From assembly GCA_964402115.1 (NCBI GenBank), contig CAYOBW010000170.1:1-15242 (forward strand): a stretch of 15,242 nucleotides of DNA. The letters are read 5' to 3'. The translations under genes were made by a program, and so were the position numbers. Origin of the DNA: CAYOBW01 sp964402115 (GTDB taxonomy: Bacteria; Verrucomicrobiota; Kiritimatiellia; UBA8416; CAYOBW01). Shown piece after piece: positions 6,849-14,658 of the stretch. The notes under the pieces are model-generated. The model saw nothing but the letters and a program-made list of their open reading frames with translations. It had not been told where the DNA came from and did no database searches. How positions within the stretch are numbered: position 1 is the first letter of the stretch; every line of letters starts with the position of its first letter.

Positions 6849-8153
6849 TTACTCGAGGAGGAACTGCCACGCGGGAAGCGTCTCGACCACCCCATGGGGC
6901 GTAGTCAGTTCGCCCGGCGGGGCGTCCAGGGTGACCAGCATGGCGCGGCTACCCGGCTGTTCCCGCAGCGCTTCACCCAATGCCGCCAATTCCCGCGTCA
7001 AGGTCTCGCTGCCCTCCGGCGCGCGCAGGGCCACCTGAGCCAGCGTAAGCCGACTGTCCTCGCCGCGCCAGACGAAGTCCACTTCGCGACCGGAGCGCGT
7101 GCGGTAGTAGTACAACTCGCGCCCGCGCCGACGGCCGTCCACAAACACGAGGTTCTCGAGGAGATGCCCGTCATTGACCAGAATCCCCGTTGATGTGGAG
7201 CGAACGAGCGCATGGTCCACCGCGTAGATCTTCTTGGGATTGGCGTGCTGTCTGCCGAGCGAGGCGTCGAACAGCCGTACCGTGAAGAGGGTGTAGGCGT
7301 CTTCGAGCCACGCCAGCACATCGCCGACAAAAGCCTTACTGACGCTGTGATGGAGCGACTTCAGATAGCCGGTCAGGGCGTTGATCGTGTACGGCGAAGC
7401 TGCCGAGTTGAGCAGTCGATACGCCATGTCCCGCACCGCGCGCGGGTGCAGCGCGTCGCGCCGGTCAACGATGTCGCGAAAGATCATGGTCTTGAAGTAG
7501 TCCTGATGGATCATGACCCGGAGGGCGTCGTCAGCATCCATGACCTCCGGGAAGCCGCCGGTCCGCCAGTAGCTTTCGAACTGCTTGCGGACCCGGAGCC
7601 GCGCCTGCTGCCCGCGCAGGTCGGCCGGGACGCCCTTGGCGTCCAAATACTCGGTAAACGAGAACGGGAACAACTCCCACGCCAAGGCCCGGCCGCGCAT
7701 GGCCGTCCCAACCTCGCGCGCCAGCATGCCGGACGAGGAACCGCTGAGGTAGACCGTCATGTTCTCGGCCCGCATCAACCGGTCGGCGAACGCCTCCCAT
7801 CCGCGTGCCATCTGCACCTCATCGAGGAAGGCGTGCAAGCCGGGGCGCCCCTTGCGCTCCGGGTACAGCCCGAAGTACGCTTCCGTCAGCAGGTTGAGAT
7901 TGCCCTGCCGCACCTCGTCAAGTCGGTCATCGAACAGGTTGACATACAGGATGTCTTCGGGAACGGCCCCCTTGGCGAGGAGGCCGGCGATCATCTGGTT
8001 CAGGAGCGTGGACTTGCCACACCGGCGCACGCCGATGCAGACGAAGGCTTTCCCAGGCAGCAGACGGTAAGCCAAGCGACGCGGCACACCTGTGAAGCGC
8101 GTCTGCCGCTGGGATTCCAGCAACACGTCCTGGACGGTCCGCAGTGAACTCAT
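6849..8153 (-). CDS. AAA-type ATPase with DUF4143 domain
   Basis: Member of the AAA_14/DUF4143 ATPases, common accessory proteins in bacteria and archaea whose function is unsettled. Counted from the ATG at 8153 (434 aa): Walker A GVRRCGKST at 41-49, Walker B LHAFLDE at 106-112, an LSGSSSGML sensor-like segment at 136-144, and RGRALAWELFPFSF(T)EYL at 153-170, highly typical of the family. The C-terminal DUF4143 region includes YYYRTRSGREVDFVW, whose EVDF resembles a PD-(D/E)XK nuclease-like core. Earlier in-frame starts exist at 8165 and 8225. I prefer 8153 because a promoter-like pair (8161-8189) would start RNA almost exactly there. It stands alone between convergent and divergent neighbours, as is usual for these mobile-looking genes. 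An antitoxin-like or defence role is speculative. Confidence 0.88.
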   Translation of the reverse strand: MSSLRTVQDVLLESQRQTRFTGVPRRLAYRLLPGKAFVCIGVRRCGKSTLLNQMIAGLLAKGAVPEDILYVNLFDDRLDEVRQGNLNLLTEAYFGLYPERKGRPGLHAFLDEVQMARGWEAFADRLMRAENMTVYLSGSSSGMLAREVGTAMRGRALAWELFPFSFTEYLDAKGVPADLRGQQARLRVRKQFESYWRTGGFPEVMDADDALRVMIHQDYFKTMIFRDIVDRRDALHPRAVRDMAYRLLNSAASPYTINALTGYLKSLHHSVSKAFVGDVLAWLEDAYTLFTVRLFDASLGRQHANPKKIYAVDHALVRSTSTGILVNDGHLLENLVFVDGRRRGRELYYYRTRSGREVDFVWRGEDSRLTLAQVALRAPEGSETLTRELAALGEALREQPGSRAMLVTLDAPPGELTTPHGVVETLPAWQFLLE

Positions 8154-8160
8154 GTCCGCA

Positions 8161-8189
8161 ATCATGGTGGAGGCAGCGCCGGCTGTCAA
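8161..8189 (-). promoter_or_regulatory. Promoter candidate of the DUF4143 ATPase gene
   Basis: A perfect TTGACA -35 box (8189-8184 on the minus strand) is followed after 17 bp by CATGAT (8166-8161), four of six matches to TATAAT. Transcription would begin near 8154, at the ATG I chose as start, implying a leaderless or nearly leaderless mRNA. That fits the absence of a Shine-Dalgarno. Confidence 0.45.
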
Positions 8190-8193
8190 CCTC

Positions 8194-8217
8194 AAGTGGA
8201 CAACTTGTTTACCACTT
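8194..8217. promoter_or_regulatory. Operator-like imperfect palindrome upstream of the ATPase
   Basis: AAGTGG (8194-8199) and CCACTT (8212-8217) are exact inverted arms around an AT-rich 12-nt centre, ACAACTTGTTTA, that itself pairs partly. It is markedly more AT-rich than its surroundings and lies immediately upstream of the -35 box. A second small palindrome, ATGA-TCGG-TCAT, follows at 8224-8235. It could be an autoregulatory operator or a recombination-end relic. Confidence 0.4.
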
Positions 8218-8225
8218 TTTGTCAT

Positions 8226-8616
8226 GATCGGTCATTGAGTTGACCGGTTCGCTACATCGCGCGCACCGCCCGGCGGCGGGACGACCGAGTGACCGCGGCG
8301 GGGAAGGGGGAGGGCCGAACGGCTTTCGGCCCTGCGTGTAGCGTCGAGAGATCAGGAAGCGAGAGAGATGGTGAATGCAGGCACCGTGCCAGGCAAGGCG
8401 GCGATGCCTGCGGTCCATCGTGCTGCCTGCTCGCGCCACCATCCCGCGGGGCTCCAGGCGAAAAGGAACGTCCGCGTGCAGGCGGCAAGATCGTCCCCGC
8501 CGGTCAGCGGGAGACCCAAGCGCCACGGGCTCCCGACGCGGACCTGGCCCACGGCCTCTGAGAGGCCGGGGCTACGGGTCGGCTCGGTCACCATTCAGCT
8601 TGCAACGGGGGCGTCC
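8226..8616. other. Divergent spacer with several hairpins, no gene seen
   Basis: Between the divergent ATPase and EamA genes. A plus frame is open from 8368 into the transporter, but its first 80 codons look non-coding. Perfect stems: AGGGCCGAA/TTCGGCCCT (8311-8319 with 8325-8333), GCAGGCA/TGCCTGC (8377-8383 with 8405-8411), CGGGAG/CTCCCG (8508-8513 with 8530-8535) and CGGCCTC/GAGGCCG (8552-8558 with 8562-8568). It could be a structured leader, but I match it to no known riboswitch and such stems also occur by chance in GC-rich DNA. Confidence 0.45.
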
Positions 8617-9540
8617 ATGCGGTTACAAGACCCGCCTTCAGGAGGGACGTTGAGAACCCGACACAGTTTGCTTCTTCTGCTGGCCGCGGCGATCTGGGGG
8701 TTTGCCTTTGTCGCCCAGCGCACGGGCATGCGGCACGTCGGGCCCTTCACCTACACCGGCATTCGCTTCGCCCTGGGCGGCCTGACGCTGCTGCCGCTGC
8801 TGGTCTTCCTCCGGCGGCGCCCCGGCGGCGGGGCGGAGGGCGGCGACGGCAGCTTCAGGGCGACCCTGCCGGTCGGCCTGGCAGCCGGGGTGGTCCTGTT
8901 CATTGCCGCGTCCCTGCAGCAGGCCGGGCTGGTCCACACCACCGCCGGCAAGGCCGCCTTCGTGACCGGCCTCTACATCGTGTTCGTCCCCCTCGCCGGG
9001 CTGGCGCTGAACCGCCGGCCAACCCTCTTCGGCTGGATCGGCGCGGTCGTAGCCACGCTGGGGCTGTATCTCCTGTGCGTCACCGGGCGGCTCACCCTGT
9101 CGCGCGGCGACACGCTCGAGCTGCTCGGCGCCGTGTTCTGGACGGCGCACCTCCTCCTGATCGACCGCTACGCGCCGCGCCTCGAACCGATCGGCCTGGC
9201 CTGCACGCAGTTCCTGACCTGCGCCGTGCTGGCGCTCGCCGCGGCCGCCGTCTGCGAGCCCATCGCCCTGGACGCCATCGGCCGGGCCGCCATCCCCATC
9301 CTGTACGGCGGCATCTGCTCCGTGGGCGGCGCGTACACGCTGCAGGTCATCGGGCAGCGCCATGTGCCGCCCGTGCCCGCGGCGATCATCCTCAGCCTGG
9401 AGACGGTGTTCGGCGCCCTGGGCGGGTTCCTGTTCCTGCGCGAGCAATTCGGCCCGCGCGAGCTGGCCGGCTGCGCCCTGATGTTCGCGGGCATGCTGCT
9501 GTCGCAGTGCGGCCCACGGCAGGCGCCGGCACGGCCGTGA
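8617..9540 (+). CDS. EamA-family (DMT superfamily) transporter
   Basis: Inner-membrane transporter of the drug/metabolite superfamily, a group that moves amino acids, nucleosides or other small metabolites; the substrate cannot be read from sequence. It has two EamA repeats of about five membrane helices each: roughly 16-145 (LLLLLAAAIWGFAFVAQRTG, TAGKAAFVTGLYIVFVPLAG) and 165-300 (LLGAVFWTAHLLLIDRYAP, then AIILSLETVFGALGGFLFL). The second repeat carries the ETVFGAL-GGFLFLRE pattern typical of the family's C-terminus. The ATG at 8617 gives 307 aa, a normal length. A TTG at 8650 (296 aa) has AGGAGGG just before it and is a real alternative. The gene appears monocistronic. Confidence 0.9.
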   Translation: MRLQDPPSGGTLRTRHSLLLLLAAAIWGFAFVAQRTGMRHVGPFTYTGIRFALGGLTLLPLLVFLRRRPGGGAEGGDGSFRATLPVGLAAGVVLFIAASLQQAGLVHTTAGKAAFVTGLYIVFVPLAGLALNRRPTLFGWIGAVVATLGLYLLCVTGRLTLSRGDTLELLGAVFWTAHLLLIDRYAPRLEPIGLACTQFLTCAVLALAAAAVCEPIALDAIGRAAIPILYGGICSVGGAYTLQVIGQRHVPPVPAAIILSLETVFGALGGFLFLREQFGPRELAGCALMFAGMLLSQCGPRQAPARP

Positions 9541-9676
9541 GCAGCCCGTCACTCACCCAGCGGAAGATCGAGGAACAGCCGGGGGAACCAGGCGTCCAGT
9601 TACACGATCAGCGCAACCGCTGGAGTCAATTCTCGTGGCGATCTCGGACTTCAGCATCCTCGCCGCCGTCTCGAGC

Positions 9677-9706
9677 TTGACGCTCAGCTCTCCAGAAGTT
9701 CATATT
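9677..9706 (+). promoter_or_regulatory. Promoter candidate for the transglutaminase-like gene
   Basis: TTGACG (9677-9682) and CATATT (9701-9706) are spaced by 18 bp, about 118 nt ahead of the ATG at 9824. The -35 matches five of six and the -10 four of six consensus bases. Confidence 0.35.
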
Positions 9707-9823
9707 CACGCGCGGAGGGGCGGCGTTTCGGCCTGAACCGAGTCTGCCGGGGCGGCGCAAAAGACATATCCGGGCTGACACGACGATGGCAGCCGGCCAC
9801 GGAAGACAGAGAGGAGACGCACC

Positions 9824-10579
9824 ATGGCAACCGCACGCGAGATGATTCTGAGTGGTCCCTACGGCAACGTGACAGGCCACGCTGGCCTGCCGTTCCTGAG
9901 GACCCTGTTCCGCAATTTCTGCGACTATGCCCAGACCCATTACACCTACAGCGCCACGAAGATGCGCGGCTCCGAGGGGAGCCTCCTGCTGGCCTACGCA
10001 ACCACCGAGACGAGGATCGTGGACTGCGGCTCGCTGGCTTGCGCGCTCTCCATCATGGCGCGCGACGACCTCGGGCTGACCGACGCGAGCCTGGAGTGCG
10101 TCGGCAGCTCGGCATGCATCTGGGCCACGCGGGAGCACTCGCGGTGCTTCGACGCCGCGATCGCGGGCAACGTCCGCACGGCGTGGAACCATTTCAAGCT
10201 CGTGGGCCGCTGCGTATTCGCCCAGCATTGGTTCGTGCGGGCCGGCGGCGGCTACTACGACCCCTGCCTGCTGACAACCTACGAGAAGCCGGCGGACGCG
10301 CAGGCCTGGTCATTCGATGCCGCCTACGGTGCCTACAACGGCGTCTTGTACCGCATCATCGGCGAGCCGAACGTGCTGATGATCCGCATTCCGCCGGGGC
10401 ACAAACCGCCGTATGGATTCATGAGCGCGTTCCTGCAGGTCGAGACCAAGGACCTCGATAAGGCCGCCTACAAGGACGCGTTCCGCATCGACAAGCCTGG
10501 CTGGCAGGCGCGCACCAAGTCCGTCAACGAACTCCTGCATGCGGCTGGCATTGCGGAGAGCTGGGACGACATCAAGTAG
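9824..10579 (+). CDS. Unnamed protein with transglutaminase-like Cys-His-Asp triad
   Basis: 251-aa protein I do not recognise as a named family. The ATG has GAGGAG seven nucleotides upstream, so the start is firm. Three spaced motifs match the transglutaminase/papain-like fold: Cys68 in IVDCGSLACALSIMAR at the head of a helix, His135 in FAQHWFVRA, and Asp146 in GGGYYDPCLL. The HxW/F...YYDP pair is the classical 'H-W ... Y-D-P' pattern of transglutaminase-like domains. It may thus act as a cysteine protease, amidase or crosslinker, or be an inactive relative. It has no signal peptide and no membrane segment, and contains nine Cys in total. It lies alone between the transporter and the TPR operon, with its own promoter candidate and a strong terminator. 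The fold is inferred by eye; the substrate is unknown. Confidence 0.7.
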   Translation: MATAREMILSGPYGNVTGHAGLPFLRTLFRNFCDYAQTHYTYSATKMRGSEGSLLLAYATTETRIVDCGSLACALSIMARDDLGLTDASLECVGSSACIWATREHSRCFDAAIAGNVRTAWNHFKLVGRCVFAQHWFVRAGGGYYDPCLLTTYEKPADAQAWSFDAAYGAYNGVLYRIIGEPNVLMIRIPPGHKPPYGFMSAFLQVETKDLDKAAYKDAFRIDKPGWQARTKSVNELLHAAGIAESWDDIK

Positions 10580-10659
10580 CACCGGGTGCGGACAACCGCG
10601 CCAGCCCGGACACCGCGCGCTGGCGCGTAGCGCCTCAGCCACGCAAGGGGACCACATGT

Positions 10660-10693
10660 GGGGCCTGACGGCGGGGGACGGCCGTCAGGCCCC
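10660..10693 (+). terminator. Strong hairpin terminator after the transglutaminase-like gene
   Basis: GGGGCCTGACGGC (10660-10672) and GCCGTCAGGCCCC (10681-10693) are exact inverted arms, a 13-bp stem with an 8-nt loop. It starts 81 nt after the stop codon. Only a weak T-containing stretch (TGTGTTATG) follows, so it may act with Rho or as a 3'-end stabiliser. Confidence 0.6.
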
Positions 10694-10732
10694 CCTGTGT
10701 TATGATGCATGACGACGGCCCGTAATTCGTCA

Positions 10733-10762
10733 TTGCTTACCCGCAGGCGGCGTGCGTATATC
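10733..10762 (+). promoter_or_regulatory. Promoter candidate of the TPR-exbB-exbD operon
   Basis: TTGCTT (10733-10738) and TATATC (10757-10762) are separated by 18 bp, about 58 nt before the TPR gene's ATG, in the least GC-rich part of the spacer. A strong purine-rich ribosome binding site (AAGGAGGAGGAG) ends five nucleotides before that ATG. Confidence 0.45.
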
Positions 10763-10820
10763 TCGGAATTCGGATGGGTGTGTGCCCGCCGGAACGACGG
10801 CTTGAAGGAGGAGGAGTAGC

Positions 10821-13800
10821 ATGTATCAGCGTACCCTGACCGCGCTGGCCATCGGCCTGCTGACGGCCTGTGCGTGCCGCGCGCCGGCAGACGAAGCCGA
10901 TGACCAGTTCAATTTCGCCACCGGACTGTTCGTGAAGAACGAGTACGCGCTGGCGGTGGATGAGTTCAACGGCCTGCTGCAGAAGCATCCCACCTACCGC
11001 GCCGCGGACGTGGCGCTCTACCGCCTGGGCGAGGCGCTGGGCAAGCTCAATCGCAACGCCGAAGCCCGCGCGGCCCTCGAGAAGCTGGCGGCCGGCTACC
11101 CGCAGTCCGAGAAGCTGCCGCAGGCGCTTTACCGCCTGGGCCAGCTGGTCGGCGCCGAGGATCATCGCGCCGCCGCCCAACACTACGCGACGGTGGCCGC
11201 GAAGTGGCCGGCCAACCCGCTGGCCGAAGCCGCGCGCTACTGGAGCGCGGAGGAGCTGTTCAAGGCCGAGGACTGGCCCGCCGCGGCAGCGGCCTACGCC
11301 GCCGCGCTGCAGGCCAATCCCGCCGGCAAGTACGCGCCCCACGCACTCTACTCGCTCGGGTGGTCGCACTTCCGCGGCGGCAACCACGAGGCCGCGCTCA
11401 CCGCCTTCCGCCAGTTCCTGGAGAAGCACGGCGCGCACGAGCTGGCGCCGGAGTGCAAGCTCAAGGTCGCCGAGTGCCTGCACAAGCTCAAGCGCTTCAC
11501 GGAGACCACGGCGGCCTACACGGCGGCGCAGGCCGGCGGCGGCAAGCTGGCCCAGGACGCGGCGACGGGGCTGGCGTGGTCGCTCTACGACCAGGGCAAG
11601 CCGGCCGAGGCCGCGGAGGCGTTCGTGGCGGCGGCGGCGCTGCTCGGGCAGGACGCCAAGGCCGCGGTCTGCCTGTTCAACGCGGGCAACGCCTACGTGG
11701 AAAGCAAGGCGTGCGACAAAGCCGGCGCGGTCTTCGCGCGCGTCGTCACCGGCTTCCCGCAGCACGAGCTCGTCCCGGAAGCCACCTACTGGCAGGGCTA
11801 CTGCCTGCTGCAGACCGGCAACGCCGCGGCCGCCGTGCCCATGCTCGAGGGCCTGCGCGCCAGCGGCAAGCTGAAGGCCCGCGAGGTCGAGCTGCTGCAG
11901 GCGCTGGCCGACGCACGGCTGGCGCAGCAGGACTTCAAGGGCGCGGCGGAGACTTACGCCGCCATCGGCCAGGCCGCCCCGCAGCACAAGCTGGCCCCGG
12001 CCGCGGCCTACGGCCGGATGCTGGCGCTCGAAAAGGCGGGCGATCTCGCCGGGGCCATCGCCGCCGGCGAAGCCTTCTTCGCCGCCTACGCCAAGAGCGA
12101 CCTCGCGCCGCTCGCGCGCTTCGCCCTGGGCGAGTACCGCTTCCGGCAGGGCGCGTACAAGGAGTCGGCCGTGGACTTCGAGCAGTTTCTCGCCGGCCCG
12201 CACGCGGCAGACCTGGCCGACGACGCGCAGTACAAGCGGGGCTGGTGCGCGCTGAATCTCAAGGATCCCGCGCGGGCCCGGATCGCGTTTGCCGCCGTCG
12301 TCACCCAGCACGCGCAAAGCCCGCTGGCGCCGGAAGCCGCGTTCCTCGCGGGCCGCGCGGCGGAGGAGGCCGGCGACAAGGCCGCGGCGGCGCAGCACTA
12401 CGGCGAGGCGGCGGCCAAGTGGCCCGACAGCGAGCACGCCCAGCGCGCCGAGCTGGCCCTCGCCTTCCTGGAGCTGAACGCCCGCAACTTCGACGGCGCC
12501 CTGGCCCGCGCGACGGCGTTCCTCCAGAAGCGCGCGCAAAGCCCGCTCGCCCCGTTCGCCCACCTCTACCAGGCCGAGGCCCTGCTGGAGCAGGGCAAGC
12601 TGGACGAGGCCCTCGCCGCCTATCAGCGCGTCGGCGCCGGCGACAGCGGCCCGGCCCTCGACGCCGCCTACGGGATCGCGTGGGTGCACCGCCGCCAGAA
12701 CCGGCACGCCGAGGCGGCGGCGGCGTTTGCGCAGGTGGCGGCCAAGCCCGGGCCGAAGGCGCCCGAGGCGCTCTTCTGGCAGGCTCGCGCGCTGGAAGAC
12801 GCCGGCCAGAACGGCGCTGCCGCCGCCCGCTTCGGCGACTACGTCAAGGCCCACGCCGCCACCCCCCTGGCCGACGAGGCGGCCTACCGGGTCGCCCTCT
12901 GCACGTTCAAGGACAAGCGGCTCGACGACGCGGACAAGCTCTACACGGCGTTCCTGGCCGAGCGCGGCAAGTCGCCGTTCGCCGACAACGCGGCGTACGA
13001 CCGGGCCTGGCTGGCGCTGGAGCGGAAGCAGTCCGACCAGGCGCGCGCCGGCCTGGAGCAGGTGCTGCGCGACTACCCGCAGAGCGAGCTGACGGCCGAC
13101 GTCCGGTTCCGGCTGGGCGAACTGGCGTACGAGCGCCGCGATTTCACGAACGCCGTCGCGCTCTACCAGGCCGCGCTGGCGCAGGCGGGGCTGCCGTTCG
13201 CCGACAAGGTGCTGTACAAGCTCGGCTGGGCGCAGGAGCAGGCGGGCCAGCTCGAGCCCGCCGGGCAGACCTTCGCGCGCCTCGCGAAGGAGTTCGCGCA
13301 GGGCGAGCTGGCGGACGAGGCCAACTACCGCGTGGGCCGCCTGCTGCAGAAAGCCGGCCGCCAGGCCGAGGCGCAGGCCGCCTACGCCGCCGTGCGGCCG
13401 GGGCCCTTCGCCGACAAGGCCCTCTTCCAGAAGGCGGAGAGCCACCGCCTCGCCAGCCAGCACAAGGAGGCCCTCGAAGCCTACGGCAAGCTGCTGGCCG
13501 CCAATCCCCCGCCCGAGCTGCTCGCCCCGCTGCAGCTGGGGCGCGGCCACTGCCTGCGCGCCGCCGGCGCGTTCAAGGATGCGCTCGAGGCCTATGCCGC
13601 CGTCGTCAAGGCCACGGACACCGTCGACGCCGGCGCCGCCGTGCTGGGCGAGGGCTACGTGCAGTTCGCGCAGGGCGCCTGGGCCGAGGCGGCCAAGGCC
13701 TTTCTCAAGGTGGACATCCTCTACGGCTACGACGAGCTGAAGCCCGAGGCGCTGTCCATGCTGGCGAAGACCTGGGAGAAGGCGGGCGATGCGGCGAAGG

Positions 13801-13862
13801 GCAAGCAGTACCGCGAGGAGCTGAAGCGGCGCTATCCCCAGTCGCCATTCGCGAAGGAGTAG
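10821..13862 (+). CDS. Large envelope TPR-repeat protein, probable lipoprotein
   Basis: 1013-aa protein built almost wholly of tetratricopeptide-like helical repeats, some 20 or more by eye. Recurrent segments include ALYRLGEAL, ALYSLGWSHF, AAYRVALCTF and VLYKLGWAQ, alternating with YPQSEL/SPLAPEA linkers, a pattern related to the CpoB/YbgF and BamD-like class. The N-terminus TLTALAIGLLTAC is a lipoprotein signal with lipobox LTAC (Cys17); cleavage by signal peptidase I just beyond is the alternative. It probably lies in the periplasm or on a membrane facing it. The gene is first in a tight operon: its stop overlaps the ribosome binding site for exbB, whose ATG is three nucleotides on. CpoB-like TPR proteins work with Tol motors, so it is likely the scaffold for the ExbB-ExbD motor. 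The exact cargo is unknown. Confidence 0.88.
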   Translation: MYQRTLTALAIGLLTACACRAPADEADDQFNFATGLFVKNEYALAVDEFNGLLQKHPTYRAADVALYRLGEALGKLNRNAEARAALEKLAAGYPQSEKLPQALYRLGQLVGAEDHRAAAQHYATVAAKWPANPLAEAARYWSAEELFKAEDWPAAAAAYAAALQANPAGKYAPHALYSLGWSHFRGGNHEAALTAFRQFLEKHGAHELAPECKLKVAECLHKLKRFTETTAAYTAAQAGGGKLAQDAATGLAWSLYDQGKPAEAAEAFVAAAALLGQDAKAAVCLFNAGNAYVESKACDKAGAVFARVVTGFPQHELVPEATYWQGYCLLQTGNAAAAVPMLEGLRASGKLKAREVELLQALADARLAQQDFKGAAETYAAIGQAAPQHKLAPAAAYGRMLALEKAGDLAGAIAAGEAFFAAYAKSDLAPLARFALGEYRFRQGAYKESAVDFEQFLAGPHAADLADDAQYKRGWCALNLKDPARARIAFAAVVTQHAQSPLAPEAAFLAGRAAEEAGDKAAAAQHYGEAAAKWPDSEHAQRAELALAFLELNARNFDGALARATAFLQKRAQSPLAPFAHLYQAEALLEQGKLDEALAAYQRVGAGDSGPALDAAYGIAWVHRRQNRHAEAAAAFAQVAAKPGPKAPEALFWQARALEDAGQNGAAAARFGDYVKAHAATPLADEAAYRVALCTFKDKRLDDADKLYTAFLAERGKSPFADNAAYDRAWLALERKQSDQARAGLEQVLRDYPQSELTADVRFRLGELAYERRDFTNAVALYQAALAQAGLPFADKVLYKLGWAQEQAGQLEPAGQTFARLAKEFAQGELADEANYRVGRLLQKAGRQAEAQAAYAAVRPGPFADKALFQKAESHRLASQHKEALEAYGKLLAANPPPELLAPLQLGRGHCLRAAGAFKDALEAYAAVVKATDTVDAGAAVLGEGYVQFAQGAWAEAAKAFLKVDILYGYDELKPEALSMLAKTWEKAGDAAKGKQYREELKRRYPQSPFAKE

Positions 13863-13865
13863 ACC

Positions 13866-14645
13866 ATGAGACGCACAACGGGCAGGCAGATCTTGATTCT
13901 ACTGGCGGCGGCCGCAACGGGCCTGGCCGCGGCAGCCCTGGCGGGCGAGGCCGCCGGGACGGCGGCCGCGACCAACGCCGTGGCGGGCGCGGCGACGGAC
14001 ACCGCCAACACCATCACGGGCAACAACCTGGCAGAGACGTTCCGCCGGGGCGGCATGCTGATGTGGCCGATCCTGGTGTGCTCGATCGTCATGCTGGCCG
14101 TCTTCTTCGAGCGCCTGGCGTCGCTGCGCACGGGGCGGGTCTTCCCCCCGCGCCTGCACCAGGCCATCAGCGAGCTGGTGCAGGCCGGCCGCCTCGATGA
14201 GGCGCTCAAACTCTGCAAGCGCGATCGCTCGCCCTTTGCGCGCCTGCTGCACACCTGCCTGCTGCGCGCCGACGCCACCGGCTTCGAAATGGAGAGCGCG
14301 CTGGAGGAGGCGGGGGCGCGCGTGCTGTATGACCTGCGGCGCAACAACCGGCCGCTCGGCATCATCTCCGACATCGCCCCGCTGCTGGGCCTGATGGGCA
14401 CCGTGACGGGTATGATCAACGCGTTCAACGTCGTCGCCAAAGCCGGCGCGCTGGGCCGCACCGAGCTGCTGGCCGCGGGCATCAGCGAGGCGCTGCTGAC
14501 CACGGCCTTCGGCCTGATGGTCGCCGTGCCGGCCGTGTTGATGTTCCACTACTGCCGCGGCAAGGCCGACGGCCTGCTGCGCAGCATGGAGGACGCCTGC
14601 CTGGACCTCATGACCGAGTTGCGCCGGAACCGCAAAGCCGGCTGA
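13866..14645 (+). CDS. exbB: ExbB/TolQ/MotA-family proton channel subunit
   Basis: Proton-channel subunit of an ExbB-ExbD (Ton/Tol-type) motor in the inner membrane, which turns proton flow into mechanical work on envelope partners. It has 259 aa with three membrane helices at about 63-83, 168-190 and 206-229. The second (IAPLLGLMGTVTGMINAF) and third (ISEALLTTAFGLMVAVPAV) carry the family's conserved sequences. An extra N-terminus contains a signal-peptide-like segment (8-27) and an Ala-rich linker to about 50, as in the longer ExbB forms of some phyla. AAGGAG lies within the end of the TPR gene, seven nucleotides before the ATG. The motor type (Ton, Tol or another) cannot be told from sequence. 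Confidence 0.92.
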   Translation: MRRTTGRQILILLAAAATGLAAAALAGEAAGTAAATNAVAGAATDTANTITGNNLAETFRRGGMLMWPILVCSIVMLAVFFERLASLRTGRVFPPRLHQAISELVQAGRLDEALKLCKRDRSPFARLLHTCLLRADATGFEMESALEEAGARVLYDLRRNNRPLGIISDIAPLLGLMGTVTGMINAFNVVAKAGALGRTELLAAGISEALLTTAFGLMVAVPAVLMFHYCRGKADGLLRSMEDACLDLMTELRRNRKAG

Positions 14646-14658
14646 AGGAACGCGCGGC

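Noticed and set aside
7212..8147. 311-codon plus frame opposite the DUF4143 ATPase
   Set aside because: Shadow of a gene with Walker A and B motifs on the other strand; no motif of its own.
8496..8570. Cobalamin-riboswitch-like text (GGGAGACC, ACCTGGCC) before the transporter
   Set aside because: The conserved core and B12-box order are absent; a loose resemblance only.
8368..8616. N-terminal extension of the EamA transporter to 8368
   Set aside because: The extra 83 codons lack a membrane or domain pattern and cover several hairpins; starts at 8617 or 8650 fit the family length.
10737..13550. 937-codon open frame on the minus strand opposite the TPR gene
   Set aside because: It is antisense to a clear TPR protein, is Arg/Val/Gly/Leu-biased and has no domain. 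GC-rich codons in the real gene suppress stops on the other strand.
11204..14200. 998-codon open frame on the plus strand in another frame of the TPR and exbB genes
   Set aside because: The translation is an Arg/Gly/Ala mixture without motifs and spans two real genes; a GC-bias artefact.
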